A stretch of 5,268 nucleotides of DNA from the NCBI GenBank assembly GCA_029865515.1, contig JAOUGQ010000220.1, forward strand, positions 1 to 5,268, in the 5' to 3' direction. The stretch comes from Nitrospirota bacterium (GTDB lineage Bacteria > Nitrospirota > Nitrospiria > Nitrospirales > UBA8639). Made by a program: the position numbers and the translations under genes. The notes beneath the pieces were generated by a model. It was not told where the DNA came from. It saw only the letters and a list, made by a program, of their open reading frames with translations, and ran no database searches. Below, one piece after another: positions 1 through 5,268 of this stretch. Numbering within the stretch: the first letter of the stretch is position 1; every line of letters begins with the position of its first letter.

Positions 1-1338
1 AACTGAAGAAGACCCCGTCACGGGCAAGGAAAGAGAGGCTGAATTCTCATTTTCCAATAACCGGTCAATCCATTGGAGATTTCTGGTCATCACCCCACGA
101 TGGGTCTGGACCACTTCAAACCCTCTCCTTCCCATGTCCTCGGCTTCTGAGGGATGAGTGAGCAACCGAGTCATCTCCGACGCAAGATCATCTTGATTCT
201 GTATTTGTATTCCTCCACCGGCTTCCAGGAGCAGGCTGGCTATGTCCAGGCAATGATCGACATAGGGGCCAAATATTACCGGCCTGCCCCATTGCGAAGG
301 CTCAAGAAGGTTATGTCCTCCAACCGGAACCAGTGTGCCTCCCACAAATGTCAAAAAGCCCGCTCGATAGACAAAAGGCAATTCCCCTCTGGTGTCTAAC
401 AGGATAACGCGAGGACCATGATTGCGGGCTTGGTCTCCGGAATCCTGGCTGGACCGGCTGCGCCGAACACATGTGAACCCATAGTGTCGAATGACCTGTT
501 CAAGTCTTGAGGCCCGCTCGATATGCCGTGGAGCCATCAACAACACCACTTGTGGATGCCGATTACTCACTTCTCGATAGGCTTCTAAGAGACATTCTTC
601 TTCCTCAGCATGGGTGCTGCCGGCCACGATTAAGCGTTCAGCAGAATCAAGCGTCAAGGTTGTCCTGAGAGAGGCATGATCGTGATTTGAGTTGCTTTCG
701 GCGAGATCCTGATCAAATTTCATATTTCCAGTGATATGGACGGTATCCGGTATGGCCCCTAACTCCCCGATCCGCTTGGCATCATGCGCTGACTGCATCA
801 AGGCGAGATCAAGGCAGTTCAGCACCTGCTTCATCATCCCCTTCACCCAGCAATACCGGCCAAAAGATCGTGAAGAAATTCTCCCGTTGACGAGACATAT
901 AGGCACCTGATGTCGATGTAGACATTTGAGCAGATTAGGCCAGAATTCTGACTCGACTAAAATAAAGAGACGTGGTTGGAGTGTTCGAACATACCGGTCA
1001 ACCGCCCACCAGAAATCGACGGGAGCATAACAATGCACAGCCACGCCCTCCAACCGCTTGACCACCACCTCACGGCCGGTCTCCGTCACGGTAGACACGA
1101 CCAACGGCCATTGAGGATAGCGTTCCTTCATGACATGAAGCAGCGGAACGATCGTGGCGACTTCTCCCAAGGACACGGCATGGATCCAAATGACGGGCTT
1201 CCGAAGATTTCGCAATTCAACAGGGATCAAGCCAAGCCTGGACCATAGTCCTCGCTGAGAGCGTTTTTTTGTCAGCAAGAGTCCCACAATAATTGGAGAG
1301 ACCAGCACAAGTATCAAATTATAAATCACATAATACAT
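1..1338 (-). CDS. waaA (kdtA): 3-deoxy-D-manno-octulosonic acid (Kdo) transferase, 3' end beyond window
   Basis: The frame is open from the ATG at 1338 through base 1 (446 codons, no stop), so the C-terminus lies outside the window. E. coli WaaA is 425 residues, so little should be missing. The family enzyme moves Kdo from CMP-Kdo to the lipid A precursor at the cytoplasmic face of the inner membrane. Visible features: a hydrophobic N-terminal anchor (about residues 1-22); HAVSLGE at 53-59, whose E59 aligns with the E. coli catalytic base E60; ESEFWPN at 129-135; NGRIS at 151-155; TGNMKFD at 203-209; PRHIER at 270-275; and GGTLVPVGGHNLLEP at 333-347, the hallmark of the C-terminal GT-B half. 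It starts 7 nt after the stop of the frameshifted acyltransferase. GGAG lies 12 nt upstream of the ATG, a rather long spacing, so translational coupling is plausible. An in-frame TTG at 1374 is possible but has no ribosome binding site. Whether it adds one or more Kdo residues cannot be read from sequence. Confidence 0.95.
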   Translation of the reverse strand, partial: MYYVIYNLILVLVSPIIVGLLLTKKRSQRGLWSRLGLIPVELRNLRKPVIWIHAVSLGEVATIVPLLHVMKERYPQWPLVVSTVTETGREVVVKRLEGVAVHCYAPVDFWWAVDRYVRTLQPRLFILVESEFWPNLLKCLHRHQVPICLVNGRISSRSFGRYCWVKGMMKQVLNCLDLALMQSAHDAKRIGELGAIPDTVHITGNMKFDQDLAESNSNHDHASLRTTLTLDSAERLIVAGSTHAEEEECLLEAYREVSNRHPQVVLLMAPRHIERASRLEQVIRHYGFTCVRRSRSSQDSGDQARNHGPRVILLDTRGELPFVYRAGFLTFVGGTLVPVGGHNLLEPSQWGRPVIFGPYVDHCLDIASLLLEAGGGIQIQNQDDLASEMTRLLTHPSEAEDMGRRGFEVVQTHRGVMTRNLQWIDRLLENENSASLSLPVTGSSSV

Positions 1339-1345
1339 GAAATGG

Positions 1346-2070
1346 TCATACTCCGAATGTCTCGTCCGTATCAATCATGTTATGGGAAGATTGTGAGCGA
1401 AGAAAATACTGAACGGGATCAGAATTCTGCACAGCTAATTCAGCCTGTGCGGTGAGCCGGTTTAACGAACGCTCCAGCTCCAGTCGCGGCTCGAACAGCT
1501 TATCGTTAGCGAGTTCCGCTTTCACCCATATGGGTTGGCCCCACACAAATAATCCCTTCCCACCGGGATAGGGAATTTGAAAGTGATCCCAACTCGAAAA
1601 GACTTTTTTTTTGAGCAGGCAAAGGTCAGAGGGATAATCGGGAATCCGGTCGCTTTAGCCAAATAAACTACCCCTGATTGCACCTTGCAGGCTGGCCCCT
1701 TGGGCCCATCGGGTGTCACAACCAGATCTCCTCCATCCCGTCCCGCCTTCACCAATTGCCTGATGGCCCGAAGTCCTCCCCGAGTACTCGACCCGCGAAT
1801 GGCCTTGAATCCAAAATATTGCATGATTCGGGCAATGATTTCTCCATCCCGATGCTGGCTAATCAAGATTGAGGCCAGCTGCCCGCGGTATGCCAAGGGC
1901 ATCATCAATTGACGGCCATGCCAAAACGCAATAATGATACGCTTGCCTTGGCCGTACAACTCATCCACTGTTTCCCCGCCGATGGTGGACACGCGCATGG
2001 TATGTCCCAAAAGGCGAATAGTTCGTGCCGCCAATGGAGGAGCGACAGACAGTTTCATCCAATTCAGCAT
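1346..2070 (-). CDS. DUF374 / LpxJ-type lysophospholipid acyltransferase, frame split at an A9 tract
   Basis: The zero frame runs 2070-1522 (182 aa). Its last 25 or so residues, after the lysine run, do not fit the family. The -1 frame from the A-run to the TGA at 1348-1346 gives a family-like C-terminus (SKKKVFSSWD, then LFVWGQPIWV, then an amphipathic tail). A -1 shift gives 241 aa, close to the usual DUF374 length. Visible family motifs: FWHGRQL with H51 (49-55), SQHRDGE (71-77), RGSSTRGG (92-99), TPDGPKGP (119-126, in the position of the acyltransferase acidic/proline motif) and IIPLTFACSKKK (145-156). Family knowledge: DUF374 is in the LPLAT superfamily, and the Helicobacter/Campylobacter member LpxJ is a lipid A late acyltransferase. 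By inference from the operon, this enzyme adds a secondary acyl chain to lipid A. The start at 2070 (MLNWMKL) is 19 nt after the msbA stop and has only a weak upstream GGA; M5 at 2058 is an alternative start. If the shift is not corrected in vivo, this is a truncated gene. Confidence 0.85.
1553..1574 (-). other. Possible RNA hairpin downstream of the slippery tract
   Basis: In the minus-strand transcript, bases 1574-1570 (TCCCT) pair with 1557-1553 (AGGGA), and 1568-1565 (TCCC) pair with 1561-1558 (GGGA). This makes a nine-pair stem with one bulged A (1569) and a three-base GGT loop. It starts 28 nt after the heptamer, further than the usual 5-9 nt spacer. A competing stem pairs 1592-1586 (TTGGGAT) with 1569-1563 (ATCCCGG): five Watson-Crick pairs plus two G-U, a 16-nt loop, and 10 nt from the heptamer. 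Both lie in coding sequence and may be incidental. Confidence 0.3.
1603..1612 (-). other. A9 tract ending in A AAA AAG slippery heptamer
   Basis: On the minus strand, nine A residues (1612-1604) are followed by G1603. In the zero frame they are read as the end of TCA, then AAA AAA AAG (S153-K154-K155-K156). The last seven bases (1609-1603) are A AAA AAG in the X XXY YYZ phase, the -1 heptamer known from E. coli dnaX. After a -1 slip the next codon is GTC, giving SKKKVFSSWD and rejoining the conserved DUF374 C-terminus. A tenth A, or loss of two A residues, would also restore the frame. No Shine-Dalgarno-like stimulator is evident in the bases just upstream. Confidence 0.6.
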
Positions 2071-2089
2071 CAGGATTGATCCGGCCGAC

Positions 2090-3844
2090 TCATAAGAGTG
2101 TGGAAAGAGGTTCTGATTGAGTCAGTTGAAATTGGGTTTGATACAATCGAGTATACAATCCCCCTTGCTTGAGCAATTCAGCATGGGTGCCCATCTCTTC
2201 AATTCTTCCCCGATTCATCACCACAATACGATCGGCATGTTGAACCGTGGATAACCGGTGGGCAATGATCAACGTCGTTCTCGCTTTCACTAAATTCGCC
2301 AGAGCTTTCTGTACCAGCTTCTCAGATTCCGAGTCCAGGGAGGAAGTCGCTTCATCCAAAATCAGTATCGGGGGATCCCGCAAAATAGCCCGAGCAATTG
2401 CGAGCCGCTGACGTTGTCCACCCGATAGTCTCAACCCGTTCTCACCGACAAGCGTGTCCAATCCTTGCGGCAGTCGTTCAATAAACTCCCAGGCAAAGGC
2501 CGCGCGGGCCGCCTCAATGATAGCATCTTCCGTCGCATCCGAACGACCATAGGCGATATTATTTCTGATGGTATCATCGAATAACACCGTTTCCTGGGCA
2601 ACGATACCAATCTGCCGCCTCAAGGAGGATCGATCCACCAATCGAATATCTTCGCCATCTATTTTTACCGCGCCTTCCGTTGGACGATAAAACCGTGGGA
2701 CCAAACTCACTAACGTCGTTTTTCCACTTCCACTGGCTCCGACAAAGGCTACGACCTCCCCAACATGGATTGTTAAATTAATATTGTGCAACGCCGGCTC
2801 TTCGGAACCTTCATACAAAAATTTCACTCCGGAAAATTCTAAATTTTTGGCAATCGGCGGAAGCGATTTTTTCCCCTCATCTTTCGCCAATTCGCTGTCC
2901 AAATCAAGAACATGAAACACCCGCTGAGCCCCGGCAAGGGCCCGCTGAACCGACTCGTTGGCCCCGGACATTTTTCGCACCGGGGCATAGGCCATGAACA
3001 TGGCGGCAAGGAATGAAAAGAATTCTCCAGGCTTCATCTCACCGGCAATCACCAATCCCCCGCCATACCAAATAATAAATGCCACCCCGCAAACCCCGAT
3101 CACTTCAAGAAGCGGAGAAGACATCGCAGAGGTTTGTGACGATTTAATTTTTGCAGAACGAAAGGATTGATTTGTGAGAGAAAACCGTTGGGCCTCCTTT
3201 TCCTCCTGCCCATAGGCCTTGACGATCTTGATACCTGAAAAGGCCTCTTTTAGGACGGAGGCCATTCTCCCAATCGACTCCTGGCCTCTTTTTGAAAGTT
3301 TTCGAATCCGTCGGCCAACGCGGACCAACACAAACGAAGAAAGGGGCAAAACGATCAAGACAATCGTCGCGAGTTTCCAATTTTGATAAAAAACGACGGC
3401 CAACATGGCCGCAAACGTCAATCCCTGCTGAAAAATATCCTTCAGCACACTGGGAATAGCATTGGCCATTTCATTCACATCGCTAATTACTCTGGCCATC
3501 AACCTTCCTGAGCTATTCGCATCATGAAAGCGAATGGGAAGCCGAACAATATGGACAAACAATTGTTGGCGAACATCGGATACGAGCCAGTGGCCGACAT
3601 AACTCATCAGATAGCCTTGACCATACGCAAACAGCGCTTTGAGAAGTGCGACACCCAAGACTGCCAAAGGAAGGATTAATAACAAGTCCCGATTGCGGTC
3701 AATGAAAATTCCATCCAGGACAGGCTGTACTAACCAGGCATAGACGGCTGATAACCCTGCCACTCCGGCTGAACAGACAAACGCTCCAGCCAGCCGGAGG
3801 CGGTAATCCCGCAGATAAAACATAATTCGCCAGAGGGTTTTCAT
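2090..3844 (-). CDS. msbA: Lipid A export ABC transporter, ATP-binding/permease protein MsbA
   Basis: This is a complete 584-aa half-transporter (E. coli MsbA is 582 aa) with the membrane domain fused to the nucleotide-binding domain. It works as a homodimer in the inner membrane and flips core-lipid A to the periplasmic leaflet using ATP. Six hydrophobic segments are visible, at roughly residues 17-39, 57-79, 135-155, 159-178, 245-265 and 272-290. The ATPase half has an A-loop tyrosine (Y344), Walker A GASGSGKTT (369-377), Q-loop Q417, signature LSGGQ (473-477), Walker B ILILDE (493-498, catalytic E498) and switch H529; nothing essential is missing. The ATG overlaps the lpxB stop as ATGA and is served by GAGG at 3855-3852. 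Its position between lpxB and kdtA favours MsbA over a generic multidrug exporter of the same fold. The stop is TGA at 2092-2090. Confidence 0.95.
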   Translation of the reverse strand: MKTLWRIMFYLRDYRLRLAGAFVCSAGVAGLSAVYAWLVQPVLDGIFIDRNRDLLLILPLAVLGVALLKALFAYGQGYLMSYVGHWLVSDVRQQLFVHIVRLPIRFHDANSSGRLMARVISDVNEMANAIPSVLKDIFQQGLTFAAMLAVVFYQNWKLATIVLIVLPLSSFVLVRVGRRIRKLSKRGQESIGRMASVLKEAFSGIKIVKAYGQEEKEAQRFSLTNQSFRSAKIKSSQTSAMSSPLLEVIGVCGVAFIIWYGGGLVIAGEMKPGEFFSFLAAMFMAYAPVRKMSGANESVQRALAGAQRVFHVLDLDSELAKDEGKKSLPPIAKNLEFSGVKFLYEGSEEPALHNINLTIHVGEVVAFVGASGSGKTTLVSLVPRFYRPTEGAVKIDGEDIRLVDRSSLRRQIGIVAQETVLFDDTIRNNIAYGRSDATEDAIIEAARAAFAWEFIERLPQGLDTLVGENGLRLSGGQRQRLAIARAILRDPPILILDEATSSLDSESEKLVQKALANLVKARTTLIIAHRLSTVQHADRIVVMNRGRIEEMGTHAELLKQGGLYTRLYQTQFQLTQSEPLSTLL

Positions 3845-4971
3845 GAAATAGCCTCGGCAAGGATGATTTCGGCAGCCCGTTTCGACGCCCCGGGGCCTCC
3901 CAGGGAGGTCCGAATCGATTGAAAGGCGTGCTTCATCGCATCTCGACGGCCAGTATCTCTTAAAATCTCTAAGGCTTCTTCAGCAATACAATCCGGGGTC
4001 ATGCGGTTCTGAATCAGCTCCGGAACAATTTCCTTCCCGGCCAGAAGATTCACTAAGCTAATATAGGGAATTTTAACCAGACATTTGGCAATTTGATAGG
4101 TCAGAGGGGAGGTCCGATAGAGAACGACCATCGGCGTCCCGATAAGAGCGGCTTGCAGTGTGGCCGTACCAGAAGTCACCAAAAGAATATCTGAGGCCGC
4201 GATCACCTCATTGGTCTGACCTTTCACAACCTTCACCTGCTGGCCGGAATGGCCAAGGAACTCATGAATCACTGAATCGGACAGTGAGTGCGCCTGAGCA
4301 AGGAGCACCTGAAGCATGGGATACCGGTCTTGAATTTGTTGAACAGTCTTCATTAAGGTCGGCAACATATCCTGGACCTCCTTTACCCGACTTCCGGGAA
4401 GAAGGCCGATGACCATGTTTTCTGGATCCAATCCAAATCGTTGGCGCTCATGCGCTTTATCGTATGAAGGCCTCAGTTCATCTAATAATGGATGCCCAAC
4501 GTAGGTGCAGGCGATGCCAGCCTTTTGAAAAAACTTCTCTTCAAAGGGAAGAATGGCTAACACATGTTTGATGACTTTTCGAATGAGTTTCAATCGACGA
4601 CTTCCCCATGCCCACACCTGTGGGGCAATATAATAGATAATGTTGTGCGACATTTTTGAGGCAACTTTGGCCAATCGAAGATTCAGTCCAGGGCTGTCAA
4701 TTAAAATGATGGCATCAAAGTGCTCCTGTTGCACTAAACGGGAAAGGGTTCGTAAGGTCTTCCACCCTTTCATCAGTTGCCGGATGCCGGGAATTCCCAT
4801 TGCATCAACCCGATCCACATCAGGGAGAAGCGACACACCGGCTGCCAACATCCTACTGCCACCCACCCCGATTAGTTCAACAGCAGGATTCAATTTCCGA
4901 AGTGCCAGGGCTAGGTGTGCTCCATGAATATCACCAGAAGCTTCACCGGTTACTAAGAGAATTTTAGGCAT
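3841..4971 (-). CDS. lpxB: Lipid-A-disaccharide synthase
   Basis: The 376-aa product (E. coli LpxB is 382 aa) is a GT19-family, GT-B-fold, membrane-associated cytoplasmic enzyme. It condenses UDP-2,3-diacylglucosamine with lipid X to give the beta-1',6-linked lipid A disaccharide 1-phosphate. Recognisable motifs in order: GEASGD (9-14), IDSPGLNLRLAK (91-102), YYIAPQVWAWG (113-123), LPFE (141-144), YVGHPLLD (157-164), GLLPGSRVKEV (189-199), SGTATLQAALIGTP (267-280) and ISLVNLLAGKEIVPEL (304-319). The open frame extends upstream to 5118, but those 49 residues overlap the preceding gene and do not resemble LpxB. The ATG at 4971 (MPKILLVTGEASGD) puts the family N-terminus at residue 1, as expected. 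No strong Shine-Dalgarno precedes it. The stop overlaps the msbA start (ATGA). It follows the oxidoreductase by 44 nt. Confidence 0.97.
   Translation of the reverse strand: MPKILLVTGEASGDIHGAHLALALRKLNPAVELIGVGGSRMLAAGVSLLPDVDRVDAMGIPGIRQLMKGWKTLRTLSRLVQQEHFDAIILIDSPGLNLRLAKVASKMSHNIIYYIAPQVWAWGSRRLKLIRKVIKHVLAILPFEEKFFQKAGIACTYVGHPLLDELRPSYDKAHERQRFGLDPENMVIGLLPGSRVKEVQDMLPTLMKTVQQIQDRYPMLQVLLAQAHSLSDSVIHEFLGHSGQQVKVVKGQTNEVIAASDILLVTSGTATLQAALIGTPMVVLYRTSPLTYQIAKCLVKIPYISLVNLLAGKEIVPELIQNRMTPDCIAEEALEILRDTGRRDAMKHAFQSIRTSLGGPGASKRAAEIILAEAIS
3852..3855 (-). promoter_or_regulatory. Ribosome binding site of msbA inside the lpxB 3' end
   Basis: GAGG on the minus strand sits 7 nt before the msbA ATG (3844), within the last codons of lpxB. 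With the ATGA overlap it fixes the msbA start and suggests translational coupling. It is the clearest Shine-Dalgarno sequence among the junctions in this window. Confidence 0.7.
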
Positions 4972-5015
4972 CGGGAATATGACATACTGCTTATGACTGG
5001 AAACCTGTTTCGCGT

Positions 5016-5268
5016 TTATGAGGGTGACGGGGATCCTGTATGGGTTTGAATAAGAGACACGACTTGTGTTGCAACCCGCAGGGCTTCCACCCCTTCTTCT
5101 CCAGAGACTCCCTGGCACGAAGCATTCCCTAAAATCGATTGCGCAAAGCAGGCTAATTCACGAGTCAGGGCATCGCCTTCCTCGCCTTTGATATGTTGCG
5201 AATCAATTTCAAATTTTCCCCCTTCCAAACTTTTTCGAGTGTTAATCACGGCCTCTTTGCCTCCAAAA
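5016..5268 (-). CDS. Gfo/Idh/MocA-type oxidoreductase, C-terminal fragment
   Basis: The frame is open at the window edge (first whole codon at 5267) and ends at TAA 5018-5016, giving 83 residues of a C-terminus. It begins FGGKEAVINTRKSLEGG. The GTG at 5249 is an internal valine, not the start. The segment ELACFAQSILGN followed by VSGEEGVEALRVATQVVSLI is typical of the C-terminal helices of NAD(P)-dependent Gfo/Idh/MocA sugar dehydrogenases. The Rossmann fold and catalytic lysine lie outside the window, so the assignment rests on this tail and on position. Family knowledge: in Acidithiobacillus ferrooxidans the oxidoreductase GnnA, which with the aminotransferase GnnB makes UDP-GlcNAc3N for amide-linked lipid A, is encoded next to lpxA and lpxB. 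A similar role here is possible but unproven. Confidence 0.72.
   Translation of the reverse strand, partial: FGGKEAVINTRKSLEGGKFEIDSQHIKGEEGDALTRELACFAQSILGNASCQGVSGEEGVEALRVATQVVSLIQTHTGSPSPS

Noticed and set aside
154..1248. Plus-strand open frames of 81 and 90 codons
   Set aside because: They lie antisense to kdtA, whose strong family motifs span the whole region. The translations show no recognisable domain.
1264..1270. A7 run near the start of kdtA as a second slippery site
   Set aside because: The frame is correct and family-like on both sides (TKKR), so no shift is needed. The run is shorter than A9.
1678..1912. Plus-strand open frames opposite the acyltransferase
   Set aside because: They are proline- and serine-rich translations typical of antisense shadow frames and have no motif.
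3144..3380. Minus-strand 78-codon frame inside msbA
   Set aside because: It lies in another frame within the intact MsbA membrane domain and shows no family signal.
4158..4927. Plus-strand frames of 84 and 95 codons opposite lpxB
   Set aside because: They are antisense to conserved LpxB motifs and have no independent support.
4972..5015. The 44-nt gap before lpxB as a promoter or terminator
   Set aside because: I see no convincing -35/-10 pair, no hairpin with a T-run and no strong ribosome binding site. It looks like a plain operon spacer.
4972..5118. N-terminal extension of lpxB giving a 425-aa protein
   Set aside because: These 49 residues overlap the end of the oxidoreductase gene in another frame and have no LpxB character. 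The family N-terminus begins at the ATG at 4971.

Overview
The window is one uninterrupted stretch of a lipid A / lipopolysaccharide core-assembly operon, and every gene is read from the minus strand. In transcription order (right to left) it holds: the C-terminal end of a Gfo/Idh/MocA-type oxidoreductase (5268-5016, cut by the window edge); lpxB, lipid A disaccharide synthase (4971-3841); msbA, the lipid A flippase (3844-2090); a DUF374/LpxJ-type acyltransferase (2070-1346) whose reading frame is split; and kdtA/waaA, Kdo transferase (1338 to beyond base 1). The last gene is open to the window edge and fills the left quarter, although its stop codon is not in view.

The genes are packed tightly: 44 nt between the oxidoreductase and lpxB, a 4-nt ATGA overlap between lpxB and msbA, 19 nt between msbA and the acyltransferase, and 7 nt between the acyltransferase and kdtA. 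I see no internal promoter, terminator, RNA gene, mobile element, CRISPR array or repeat family, and no gene-free stretch above 50 nt. The products act in sequence. LpxB makes the lipid A disaccharide, KdtA adds Kdo, the DUF374 enzyme probably adds a secondary acyl chain, and MsbA flips the core-lipid A across the inner membrane. The oxidoreductase may supply a modified sugar nucleotide.

The source is a Gram-negative (diderm) bacterium. The order oxidoreductase-lpxB-msbA-DUF374-kdtA and the general look of the proteins remind me of Nitrospirota. That is an impression from memory, not a demonstrated placement.

The one unusual signal is in the acyltransferase gene. Its zero frame reads well up to a run of nine A residues, then loses family resemblance and stops early. 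The -1 frame restores the family C-terminus exactly from that point and ends just before kdtA. The run ends in A AAA AAG, the same slippery heptamer in the same phase as in E. coli dnaX. This could be programmed frameshifting, transcriptional slippage, phase variation, a genuine mutation, or a homopolymer sequencing error. The sequence alone cannot decide, and the error or mutation explanations must be excluded first. The rest of the window looks like an ordinary conserved operon.
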